In this document: piece by piece, positions 1 through 6,292 of the stretch
Layout: each line of letters begins with the position of its first letter
How positions within the stretch are numbered: position 1 is the first letter of the stretch
Origin: GCA-020344715 sp050115935
GTDB lineage: Archaea > Thermoproteota > Bathyarchaeia > Bathyarchaeales > Bathyarchaeaceae
Assembly: GCA_050115935.1 (NCBI GenBank)
Contig: JASFPO010000021.1
Span: forward strand, 1-22,293
Direction of reading: 5' to 3'
DNA: 22,293 bases
Program-made: the position numbers and the translations under genes
The notes under the pieces: generated by a model
The model's database searches: none
Seen by the model: only the letters and a program-made list of their open reading frames with translations
Told to the model about the DNA's origin: nothing

Positions 1-310
1 GTGGGCTGAACACATCTATGATTACTGCAGGTCTTTCACTGGTTGCCTCGAATTTATGGCTCTCGTGTGGTGGGATCAGAAAAGCGGTTCCAGCTTCGAT
101 TTCAATAGATTCACTCCCAGAGAAGAGAATTCCTTTTCCTTCCATGAGATAACCAATTTGCTCATGCGGATGGCTGTGAGGTGTAGTTGGGATGCCTGGC
201 TCAACGGTGAGTATCATCATCATAAGATTGTCACTTGACTGAAGAATCACTCCATGTCTTCCTTTTACGGTCTCGAGTTTTGGGGCTTCTTCAAGTCTAA
301 CGATTTTCAT
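1..310 (-). CDS. Cupin-domain protein, C-terminus cut by window edge
   Basis: Reading the minus strand from an ATG at 308-310 gives an open frame of 103 codons that runs off the window. It starts MKIVRLEEAPKLETVKGRHG and contains the cupin metal-binding pattern PHSHPHEQIGYLMEGKG (HxHxxE then G) around residues 46-62, followed by a second beta-rich half with IPPHESHKF that supplies the last His. Small single-domain cupins of about 105-120 residues bind a metal in a beta-barrel and have varied roles (isomerase, dioxygenase, sugar or hormone binding), so the substrate cannot be read from sequence. The gene is divergent from the downstream tRNA. A T/A-rich stretch near 341-350 on the minus strand could be its TATA box. 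Only the last few residues seem to be missing. The family is clear; the specific function is unknown. Confidence 0.85.
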   Translation of the reverse strand, partial: MKIVRLEEAPKLETVKGRHGVILQSSDNLMMMILTVEPGIPTTPHSHPHEQIGYLMEGKGILFSGSESIEIEAGTAFLIPPHESHKFEATSERPAVIIDVFSP

Positions 311-420
311 TTTAATCAACACGGAAGTTAGTCAATTGCTTGAATTAAAGCTTCTTTAACGTTTGAAACACTAATCTGATGTGCGCTCAACCTTCCTGTC
401 TTAATGGAGAACCAACGAAA

Positions 421-430
421 CGCATAAATC
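421..430 (+). promoter_or_regulatory. Probable TATA box of the tRNA-Tyr gene
   Basis: The sequence CGCATAAATC is centred about 32 bases before the first base of the mature tRNA. That fits an archaeal box A for a tRNA transcribed with a leader of a few bases. It was identified by eye only. Confidence 0.45.
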
Positions 431-488
431 AAAAGTTCTCATTGTAGAATCTAAGGTCGGGCGATAGCTCAGCTTGGTAGAGCTTCCG

Positions 489-523
489 AATCAGTCTGGA
501 ATCAAGCCTAGACTTGTGGAGAC
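489..523 (+). other. tRNA-Tyr intron 1 (35 nt, position 30/31, non-canonical)
   Basis: A bulge-helix-bulge fits exactly here. The central 4-bp helix is C483-G521, T484-A520, T485-G519 (wobble) and C486-G518. The 5' bulge is C487 G488^A489 and the 3' bulge is A522 C523^G524, each cut after its second base as the archaeal splicing endonuclease requires. The inner intron helix is 490-499 with 508-517 (one mismatch, wobbles allowed) and closes an 8-nt loop. The outer helix is weak (482-525, 481-526). A register shifted by one base for the central helix is possible but would spoil the mature anticodon stem. Confidence 0.75.
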
Positions 524-530
524 GCTGTAG

Positions 531-581
531 GCGTCTGCCTGCCTGGTGGATGTCAATTCAGCTACCAAGCGCACAACAGAA
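531..581 (+). other. tRNA-Tyr intron 2 (51 nt, canonical position 37/38)
   Basis: After intron 1 removal, the outer helix is the anticodon stem itself (27-31/39-43). The central 4-bp helix is CTGT (525-528) with ACAG (576-579). The 5' bulge is A529 G530^G531 and the 3' bulge is A580 A581^A582. Both cuts reproduce the intron ends predicted independently from the mature tRNA. The inner helix is poor, so this would be a relaxed bulge-helix-bulge. The intron also carries a 9-nt segment complementary to the D arm (see findings). Confidence 0.75.
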
Positions 582-694
582 ACCGGAGTGTCGCAGGTTC
601 AAATCCTGCTCGCCCGACCATACATTTTGAATCCTTATTGGAATTTCATAATGTTTATTCATCTCAGAAAAGAAAACCAGTCTATTGAGGGCTT

Positions 695-1063
695 ATGATA
701 GTCTGTCATCATAATTTCAGGAGAGCACTGATTGAGGCAGTTGACAGTGGATTGCAGTCTTTTGGCGAGTCTCCTAGAAGTGCTATCTACTTTCATCTGG
801 AGAGAAACCTTAAGCTCAGAAGGGAAGAGATTCCAGAGAAAGTTAAGAGCTTTCATGAAGGATTAGAGAACATCTTTGGATCTGGTTCAAGGGCTGTTGA
901 AACGATTATCGTGAGAGACCTGTATACAAAGCTTGGTTTAGAATTTGAAGAGAGGATTGATTTTAAGTTTCAAGACTACGTGAGGCAGGCCTTGAAACAG
1001 TTTGAGAAAGAAGATGTGCCCCGAAGAAAACGAGGAAAGAAGAAACCTAGTCTAAGAGCTTAG
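695..1063 (+). CDS. NitrOD5-like domain protein (function unknown)
   Basis: The 122-residue protein begins MIVCHHNFRRALIEAVDSGL. It has the pattern of the archaeal NitrOD5-type domain as I recognise it: an N-terminal helix, a GESPRSAIYFHLERN segment (residues ~24-38), a PEKVKSFHEGLENIFGSGSRAVETII segment, and a downstream helix pair. No enzymatic motif is visible. The last ~16 residues (PRRKRGKKKPSLRA) are a basic tail. NitrOD5 proteins are recurrent in Thaumarchaeota and Bathyarchaeia but have no known role; helical, possibly nucleic-acid- or protein-binding modules are typical guesses. The ATG at 695 lacks a convincing Shine-Dalgarno site. A decayed copy of this gene's 3' end lies at 2426-2517. 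Family assignment is from memory of the motif and is moderately secure. Confidence 0.7.
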   Translation: MIVCHHNFRRALIEAVDSGLQSFGESPRSAIYFHLERNLKLRREEIPEKVKSFHEGLENIFGSGSRAVETIIVRDLYTKLGLEFEERIDFKFQDYVRQALKQFEKEDVPRRKRGKKKPSLRA

Positions 1064-1198
1064 TTTACTTGCTCCGCTAAGCATGGGATATGGACTCCTC
1101 CCTCTCTGTCTTATAGAATTTTCTTCGAAATTAGTGATTCATAATCCTTTTTACATCCATCTCTCTAACATCTGTACTTTTACCTCAAGGTGATGAAC

Positions 1199-1372
1199 AT
1201 GGTTGAATGCCCTGAGTGCGGTGAGCCTTTAGCTAAGTCCAAGAGCCGAAGATACTATTGCGAAAATGAACGGTGCTTCGTAATTTATGTGCAACGCCCA
1301 CATCATCCAGCTGTTATGAAAATAATCCGCAAAACGTTGCCTAAAGAAGATGGAGAAAAGGCTGCACCCTAG
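1199..1372 (+). CDS. Small zinc-ribbon protein, 57 aa
   Basis: The start ATG at 1199 is chosen because AAGGTGA lies just upstream (about 1187-1193); in-frame GTG and ATG codons at 1190 and 1193 overlap that site. The protein MVECPECGEPLAKSKSRRYY... carries Cys4, Cys7, Cys21 and Cys26, arranged as CPEC...YCENERC. This forms one four-cysteine zinc ribbon, followed by a basic C-terminal helix (MKIIRKTLPKEDGEK). Such single-ribbon proteins are abundant in archaea and often belong to transcription, translation or viral gene sets. No specific partner is evident. It sits 49 bases before the Lrp-type regulator on the same strand, so the two may be co-transcribed. Confidence 0.72.
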   Translation: MVECPECGEPLAKSKSRRYYCENERCFVIYVQRPHHPAVMKIIRKTLPKEDGEKAAP

Positions 1373-1421
1373 TTTCCACAAGTCATAAGAACCTCCATTG
1401 AAGACATAATGACGGTGCAAC

Positions 1422-1937
1422 ATGAAAGAACTGAAGCCTTTAGATAGCAAGATTCTGTTTGAGTTGTTGAGAAACGCTCGGGTAAGCGATAGGAAGTTAG
1501 CAAAGATTCTTGGAGTTTCTCAGGCTACAGTTTCTAGAAGAAGGGCAACACTGGAAAAGGAAGCAATCGAAGGATATACAGCCATTCCAAAATGGGACAA
1601 ACTGGGCTACGAAATACTCAGTCTTGCACTTGTCAAGACTAGGCCAGTCTTCTCCTCGAAGGAGAAGTATGAGGCAGTCAGAAAACGAGGGATTGGGTGG
1701 CTGATGAATCAATCAAACGTCATCATGGGTGGGGCATGTGAAGGAATGGGATTCAGCTCTTTTGTTATCTCGCTTCACAAGAGCTATGCAGACTACAACG
1801 AGTTCATACGTAAGATCAGGCTTGACATGGGAGAACTCATAGATGACCTTCAGACAATTATCATAAACCTTAGTGCAACAGAACGCATAAAGCCTCTCCA
1901 TCTGAAATACCTAGCAAGAGAGAAACTAGACGAATAA
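1422..1937 (+). CDS. Lrp/AsnC-family transcriptional regulator
   Basis: The protein has 171 residues. The N-terminal winged helix (residues ~7-50) has the typical LDSKILFELLRNARVSDRKL opening and a recognition segment LGVSQATVSRRRATLEKEA. A linker and an alpha/beta C-terminal part (residues ~60-160) follow, resembling a RAM-like dimerisation domain although less canonical than in metabolic Lrp proteins. Lrp/AsnC proteins bind DNA as dimers or octamers and respond to amino acids or related ligands. The C-terminal half is divergent (GIGWLMNQSNVIMGGACEGMG) and the ligand is unknown. No operator was recognised. It is preceded closely by the zinc-ribbon gene and followed by a probable hairpin and T-run. 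Confidence 0.85.
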   Translation: MKELKPLDSKILFELLRNARVSDRKLAKILGVSQATVSRRRATLEKEAIEGYTAIPKWDKLGYEILSLALVKTRPVFSSKEKYEAVRKRGIGWLMNQSNVIMGGACEGMGFSSFVISLHKSYADYNEFIRKIRLDMGELIDDLQTIIINLSATERIKPLHLKYLAREKLDE

Positions 1938-1955
1938 AATCCGCACACGCTACAG

Positions 1956-2023
1956 AGCGTATTTGTGGTTCCCGTTATCACAGGTCGCCTCACACAATAC
2001 GCTACGCTTTCCCCTTGATTTTT
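1956..2023 (+). terminator. Imperfect inverted repeat followed by T-rich tract after the Lrp-type gene
   Basis: AGCGTATT (1956-1963) pairs with AATACGCT (1996-2003), and the stem extends by GTG/CAC across a bulged T. A loop of about 25 bases is enclosed, and a GATTTTTTC tract follows at 2017-2024. This could terminate the Lrp transcript. Archaeal termination relies mainly on T-runs, so the hairpin may be secondary. The rest of 1938-2137 shows no gene. Confidence 0.4.
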
Positions 2024-2140
2024 TCACAACGAATAGCAGGTTCATGAATTACGAGTCAACTTTTAGCTTGAGGTTTGAATTGATGCATCATTGACGCTTA
2101 TCAGAATCAGATTTGTGAGCAAGACATATAGCGTCTCTTG

Positions 2141-2419
2141 ATGGTATCGATACTCTCCTATCCGCTTGACCTCGTCATCTTTCCTATGGGGATGCCTTCA
2201 CTGAGCGTTAAGATGGAAGCACTCACAATCGTTCCGTCTCTTATCCTAGCTCTTTTCAGCATCTATCTCAGCTTCTTCTCGCTCGTTACAAGTGACCCAG
2301 CCACGAAGAAATTGACGATATTTCTCTCACTCAGTCTCTTCTTAGGTGCAGTGGTCTTCGGGATATTCTGGTTTGCTTACTGGATATCATCTAAAAAACT
2401 CAGCCATCTGGAAACATAA
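2141..2419 (+). CDS. Small hydrophobic membrane protein, 92 aa, unknown
   Basis: The ORF reads MVSILSYPLDLVIFPMGMPS... and has two clear hydrophobic stretches, about residues 28-50 (ALTIVPSLILALFSIYLSFF) and 58-82 (KKLTIFLSLSLFLGAVVFGI). They are joined by a short SDPATKK loop and end in a lysine-rich tail, consistent with a two-helix hairpin in the membrane. An in-frame TTG lies just before the ATG. No Shine-Dalgarno site is evident. No family is recognised. The long uninterrupted hydrophobic pattern and K/S-rich loop favour a real gene, but a chance ORF cannot be excluded. It lies between the Lrp-type gene and the decayed repeat. Confidence 0.5.
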   Translation: MVSILSYPLDLVIFPMGMPSLSVKMEALTIVPSLILALFSIYLSFFSLVTSDPATKKLTIFLSLSLFLGAVVFGIFWFAYWISSKKLSHLET

Positions 2420-2425
2420 TGCGCG

Positions 2426-2517
2426 CAGTTTGAAAAGGAGATATGCCCCGAAGAAAACGAGTAAAGAAGAAACCTAACCTAAGAGCCTAGTTTACCTACT
2501 CTGCTAAGCATGGAATC
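2426..2517 (+). pseudogene. Decayed copy of the 3' end of the NitrOD5-like gene
   Basis: This stretch repeats about 998-1090. In the gap-free core, 1019-1089 and 2446-2516 differ at only 8 of 71 positions, and a one-base deletion just before it breaks the reading frame. The copy includes the end of the coding region (PRRKRVKKKPNLRA then TAG) plus about 25 bases of 3' flank including CTAAGCATGG. The rest of the gene is absent. It is either a partial duplication or what remains of a second NitrOD5-like gene. Confidence 0.75.
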
Positions 2518-2586
2518 TTATAATCTGTAAGCAAAAGAGTTAGAAGAGAAAACTTCTGTTCTATTGCTACAAGGGTTGCTGAGCAA

Positions 2587-3282
2587 ATGGGAGAAGTTGA
2601 CACGATCTTGAACAAAGCCAAAAAGGAGGGCAGAAAATACCTGCTGGAACCAGAAGCCAAAACAATCTGTATAAAATATGGAATTCCAGTTACGAAATTC
2701 AAAGTAGCCAAGAACGAGAAAGAAGCCATCCAATATGCCAAAGAGATCGGCTTTCCCGTTGTTCTAAAGATTGTCTCTCCCAACGTCATCCACAAATTCG
2801 ACGTTGGAGGAGTCATTCTCAGCCTTAATAGCAAAGCAGAAGTGAGAACAGCCTACAATAAAATCTTGAAAAACGTGAAAAAACACAACCCTGAAACAGA
2901 AATTTCAGGTGTACTCGTGCAAGAGATGGCTCCTCAATCAACCGAGATCATCATAGGTGCAACGAAAGACCCTCAGTTCGGACCCACCTTAATGTTCGGA
3001 CTTGGCGGAATCTTCGTTGAAGTGTTGAAAGATGTTACTTTCAGAATCGCTCCAATTTCAGAGTTTGACGCGAGAGAAATGATTACCGAGGTAAAAGCCA
3101 GCCCAATTCTGAAAGGCTACAGAGGTCAGCCGCCAGCAGACATAGATGCTATAGTGCAAATCTTGCTGAACACATCAAAACTAGTGATGAAACACAAGGA
3201 AATCAAGGAACTCGACTTCAATCCAATAATGGTCTACGAAAAGGGAGCCAAAACGGTTGATGCAAGAATCATACTGGAATAA
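2587..3282 (+). CDS. acdB: ADP-forming acyl-CoA (acetyl-CoA) synthetase, beta subunit (ATP-grasp)
   Basis: The 231-residue length is typical of the free-standing beta subunit of archaeal ADP-forming acetyl-CoA synthetase, which with the alpha subunit converts acyl-CoA + ADP + Pi to acid + CoA + ATP. The ATP-grasp fold is visible: N-terminal helix with LLEPEAKTICIKYGIPVT (residues ~19-36), GFPVVLKIVSPNVIHKFDVGG (residues 55-75), QEMAPQSTEIIIGATKDPQFGP, FGLGGIFVEVLKDV, and the C-terminal ELDFNPIMVY. His69 in the IHKFDVGG motif corresponds to the phosphorylated histidine of the beta subunit (His71 in Pyrococcus). The more usual HKTDVGG is HKFDVGG here. No alpha-subunit gene is adjacent. Cytoplasmic; in peptide or sugar fermenters it makes ATP. 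Confidence 0.92.
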   Translation: MGEVDTILNKAKKEGRKYLLEPEAKTICIKYGIPVTKFKVAKNEKEAIQYAKEIGFPVVLKIVSPNVIHKFDVGGVILSLNSKAEVRTAYNKILKNVKKHNPETEISGVLVQEMAPQSTEIIIGATKDPQFGPTLMFGLGGIFVEVLKDVTFRIAPISEFDAREMITEVKASPILKGYRGQPPADIDAIVQILLNTSKLVMKHKEIKELDFNPIMVYEKGAKTVDARIILE

Positions 3283-3359
3283 CACACACATGAAATCTTC
3301 CTTAGCAACACTCTGAAAGCGCTTGCAATGGACTAAACCTGAAGATGGAGGAAGAGAAA

Positions 3360-4238
3360 ATGCCCGAATCCATCCAAAAGAAAATTGAGGAGCTAAATCT
3401 CGAACTTGCACCCATAAAAAACGAACGGGACAAACTAAACAGTGAAGCAACAGAATGGGCCAAAAAGAGAAATGATGTTCATGAACAAATCAGAAAACTG
3501 AGAACCGAGGCCGATGGCATAAAGGAAAAACGAGATGAATTAAACCAAAAAGTCAAAGAACTCAAAAGTCTGCGAGAACAAGCGAAAACAAAGCGCAAAG
3601 AAAAACATGATCAAATTTCAAAGCTAAGGGAAAAGATGAAGACTCTTCTCGAGAAAAAACCATCTCCGAATCTACACGCCATACAAGAGGAGATTGAAAA
3701 TATAGAATGGAAAATTCAAACCACGTCACTTCCAGTTAAGGAAGAGGAAGAACTAATAAACAAGGTGAAACACCTCGAAACTCAACGAAACATTCTCAAA
3801 CGACTGCAAGAATTGAAGAATACTCTGATTGAACTGCAAACTGAAGGAAGAGCACTCGCAACCAAAGCTAAGGTTCACCATGAAAAGCTTTCAGAGCTTG
3901 CCGAACAAAGTCAGAAACTCCATGAACGAAGACTAGAAATCCTACAACACGTTCGAAATCTAAAAGTTGAAGCTGACAGTGCTCATCAGAAATATGTGGA
4001 ACATCGCAAAAAAACTGATGGACTTCACCAAAGATATATAGAACTGCTGCAGAAAATTACCGAACTAAAGCAGAAACAGCGAAGAGTGGACGAGAAAAAG
4101 CAGGAAAATCGTCAGAAGCAACTCCTTGAAGATACCCGCAAAAAAACCTTAGAAAAGATTAAACGAGGAGAAAAGCTAACTTGGGAGGAGTTTAAACTTC
4201 TAGCAGAGCAAGAAGACAGCAGCGAAAAAGGCTCTTGA
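3360..4238 (+). CDS. Archaeal coiled-coil protein (COG1340 type)
   Basis: The start at ATG 3360 is preferred over ATG 3345 because GGAGG (3347-3351) lies 8 bases upstream of it. The 292-residue product is almost entirely heptad-rich coiled coil with very high Lys, Glu, Gln and Arg and no membrane segment. A central break (KKPSPNLHAIQEEIENIEWK, residues ~96-116 of this frame) is characteristic of COG1340, which continues with QTTSLPVKEEEELINKVKHL. The C-terminus ends KRGEKLTWEEFKLLAEQ, also typical of the family. COG1340 is widespread in archaea and uncharacterised; structural or chromosome-associated roles have been suggested from shape alone. The next gene is DUF373, 71 bases on. Confidence 0.85.
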   Translation: MPESIQKKIEELNLELAPIKNERDKLNSEATEWAKKRNDVHEQIRKLRTEADGIKEKRDELNQKVKELKSLREQAKTKRKEKHDQISKLREKMKTLLEKKPSPNLHAIQEEIENIEWKIQTTSLPVKEEEELINKVKHLETQRNILKRLQELKNTLIELQTEGRALATKAKVHHEKLSELAEQSQKLHERRLEILQHVRNLKVEADSAHQKYVEHRKKTDGLHQRYIELLQKITELKQKQRRVDEKKQENRQKQLLEDTRKKTLEKIKRGEKLTWEEFKLLAEQEDSSEKGS

Positions 4239-4309
4239 GGAGAAGTTTAAAGAAGAACAATTCATAAAATTAAAGTTGAAGTGACCGTTTACAACTAAAG
4301 GAGACAATT

Positions 4310-5518
4310 ATGGAAGCCACAGGAAAGGTGGAACGAACTCTAGTCCTCTGCGTCGACAGAGACGACGACCTAGGCGTTAAGGCAGAAGTGGAAACACCAG
4401 TCGTTGGCAGAAAGGAAAACATAAATGCAGCCGTCAACCTCGCATTGCGCGACCCAGAAGAGCCAGACTCCAACGCCATCTTTGAAGCTGTGCGAATTCT
4501 TGACCGACTAACCGAAACTGTTGGAGCGGAAGGAGAAAGATTCCAAGTTGCAACTATCGCCGGTTCTGAACTTGGAGGAGTAGGGGCAGACAGGAAGCTA
4601 GTATCCGAGTTTAACGCGGTGCTTAAGACCTTTCCAGCCACCGACATTGTTTTGGTTGTAGACGGGTTCACTGACGAGGCGATCTTGCCCCTTATTCAGT
4701 CTCGGGTTCAAGTCACCTCAGTCCGGAGAATCACGGTTAGACACAGCCAGTCAATTGAAGAAACCGCTTGGATTTTTTCCAGATATCTAAAAATGCTTAT
4801 CGAAAACCCACGTTACTCAAGAATGGCACTCGGTTTGCCTGGGATTCTTCTCATTGTTATCGGGATTTTAACCGCTTTTAATATGTTGGGAAGCACGTGG
4901 ATAGCTTTCCTTCTTGTCCTTGGCTTTTTCCTTGCCATAAAAGGTTTTGGACTTGACCGAACTGCTCGAAATTTCTATGTATGGGTTAGAGAGTATTCGC
5001 CACCTCCATTTCCAGTTCAGATAGCTGGCTTCTCCGCTGTTGGAGGAGTTCTTCTAGTTGGGCTTGGTTTTTATCTAGGCTTGATTGGAGTATCCGATTA
5101 TGTTTCGAGCTTAACCAACCCACCGTTGATTCTGAGTGAGTGGGTGGGCTTGCTTCCAAAGCTCATAGGAGAGTTTCTTTTAGCTTCGGCAACGGTTATG
5201 GTAATAGGCATATGTATACTGCTTTCAGGTAGAGCCATTCGCTGGTTTTTTGAGCGAGACAATCGGTTGTGGCGTACTATAGTTATTGTGGTTGTGGTCG
5301 CTTGGTCGTCGCAGGTCTTCTATGGAGCTTCTCGAATCTTAATCAACCCAGAACTGGGCTACGGACAAATGGTCTTCACAATTGTTGTTAGTATAATCTG
5401 GTCTGTTTTTGCCGTCTTGGTTACTTCTTTGCTTCATAGGAAATATGCTGGTCTCTTCATGGAGAAAGAGGAGACAGGGGAGATAGGGGAGAAAGAGGAG
5501 AAAATTGAGGAAGGTTGA
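4310..5518 (+). CDS. DUF373 family membrane protein
   Basis: The 402-residue protein starts at ATG 4310 behind AAAGGAGAC. The N-terminal soluble domain (residues ~1-165) begins with RTLVLCVDRDDDLG, the hallmark of DUF373 (COG2237), followed by TPVVGRKENINAAVNLALRD PEE and later DIVLVVDGFTDEAILPLIQS. The C-terminal half carries about six hydrophobic helices between residues ~170 and 385 and ends in a charged tail rich in Glu and Lys. The family is nearly confined to archaea and its function is unknown. The Asp-rich opening suggests nucleotide or metal binding, which is inference. Its last 14 bases overlap the start of the phosphorylase gene, which implies translational coupling. Confidence 0.92.
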   Translation: MEATGKVERTLVLCVDRDDDLGVKAEVETPVVGRKENINAAVNLALRDPEEPDSNAIFEAVRILDRLTETVGAEGERFQVATIAGSELGGVGADRKLVSEFNAVLKTFPATDIVLVVDGFTDEAILPLIQSRVQVTSVRRITVRHSQSIEETAWIFSRYLKMLIENPRYSRMALGLPGILLIVIGILTAFNMLGSTWIAFLLVLGFFLAIKGFGLDRTARNFYVWVREYSPPPFPVQIAGFSAVGGVLLVGLGFYLGLIGVSDYVSSLTNPPLILSEWVGLLPKLIGEFLLASATVMVIGICILLSGRAIRWFFERDNRLWRTIVIVVVVAWSSQVFYGASRILINPELGYGQMVFTIVVSIIWSVFAVLVTSLLHRKYAGLFMEKEETGEIGEKEEKIEEG

Positions 5519-6290
5519 AACAGCAGTAATAGGTGGAACTGGCCTAGAATCTCTATTGACCAGCGGGAAACAAATCAGAGTCGGAACACCTCACGGTCTT
5601 GCACCCCCAATATCAGTTGGTGAAGTAGATGGAAAATCCGTCGCATTTTTGCCTCGCCACGGTCTGCATCATTTAGTTCCTCCGCACAAAGTGAATTATC
5701 ATGCAAATGTTTACGCCCTATACAAACTTGGAGCCAAGCGGATCATTGCTACAAACGCGGTTGGCGCAGTAAATCGACGCTTAGAAGTTGGAGGCTTTGT
5801 TGTGCCTCATGATTTCATTGATTTCACTAAGCTTCGACAACCTACTTATCACAATGATGCTCCAGTTACTCACATTGATGTTTCTGAGCCATATTGCCCT
5901 GAAATGCGCTCTTTGTTGATCAAAATCGCAAAGAAGCATGGAGTGAAGGTTCCAGCCAAAGCTGTTCTAGTCTGTACTGAAGGTCCTCGTTATGAAACTC
6001 CAGCAGAGATTGAAATGTTCAGACGAATGGGTTGCGATGTGGTTGGAATGACAGGTATACCTGAGGCTGTGTTGGCGCGAGAGCTGGAAATGTGTTATTC
6101 AACTCTTTGCTTTGTCACAAACATGGCTGCAGGAATCCAGAAAAGACTTACAGCTGATGAGATAGCTGTCATAGCCCGAAAAAGGAAGCCCATTATTCAG
6201 CAAGTTTTAAGAGAGACCATTGAGCACTTACCAGCGAAACGACGATGTCCATGTGCTAATGCACTCAAGGATGCAAGACTACGGGGTTAA
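5505..6290 (+). CDS. mtnP: S-methyl-5'-thioadenosine (or thioinosine) phosphorylase
   Basis: The 261-residue protein starts at TTG 5505 with GAGGAG about 9 bases upstream; no in-frame ATG fits. Motifs of the purine nucleoside phosphorylase PNP/MTAP family are present: VIGGTGL near the N-terminus (phosphate loop), LPRHGLHHLVPPHKVNYHAN, TNAVGAVN, CTEGPRYETPAEIEMFRRMG, and GMTGIPEAVLARELEMCY. The enzyme cleaves methylthioadenosine or methylthioinosine with phosphate, salvaging by-products of polyamine synthesis and radical SAM chemistry. Archaeal members differ in base preference, so MTA versus MTI (or adenosine/inosine) cannot be settled by eye. It overlaps the DUF373 gene by 14 bases and is followed 2 bases later by the prenyltransferase. 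Confidence 0.9.
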   Translation: MRKVETAVIGGTGLESLLTSGKQIRVGTPHGLAPPISVGEVDGKSVAFLPRHGLHHLVPPHKVNYHANVYALYKLGAKRIIATNAVGAVNRRLEVGGFVVPHDFIDFTKLRQPTYHNDAPVTHIDVSEPYCPEMRSLLIKIAKKHGVKVPAKAVLVCTEGPRYETPAEIEMFRRMGCDVVGMTGIPEAVLARELEMCYSTLCFVTNMAAGIQKRLTADEIAVIARKRKPIIQQVLRETIEHLPAKRRCPCANALKDARLRG

Positions 6291-6292
6291 GA

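Larger units (their letters stand above)
458..620 (+). tRNA. tRNA-Tyr (anticodon GTA), two introns, CCA encoded
   Basis: The acceptor stem is CGGGCGA (458-464) with TCGCCCG (610-616), discriminator A617 and encoded CCA 618-620. The D arm is GCTC/GAGC (467-470/480-483) with a GG-containing loop. The T arm is GCAGG-TTCAAAT-CCTGC (593-609). The anticodon arm is complete only if two introns are removed (489-523 and 531-581). The joined arm then reads TCCGG-CTGTAGA-CCGGA, with perfect stem pairing, C32, U33, anticodon GTA and a purine at 37. The first pair C1-G72 with A73 is the known archaeal and eukaryotic tRNA-Tyr identity signature and agrees with the anticodon. The exons are 458-488, 524-530 (7 nt, carrying the anticodon) and 582-617. 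Mature length without CCA is 74 nt, with one extra D-loop base. Confidence 0.88.

Noticed and set aside
56..238. 60-codon plus-strand ORF at the window start
   Set aside because: It is antisense to the cupin gene, whose HSHPHEQ motif and methionine start are convincing.
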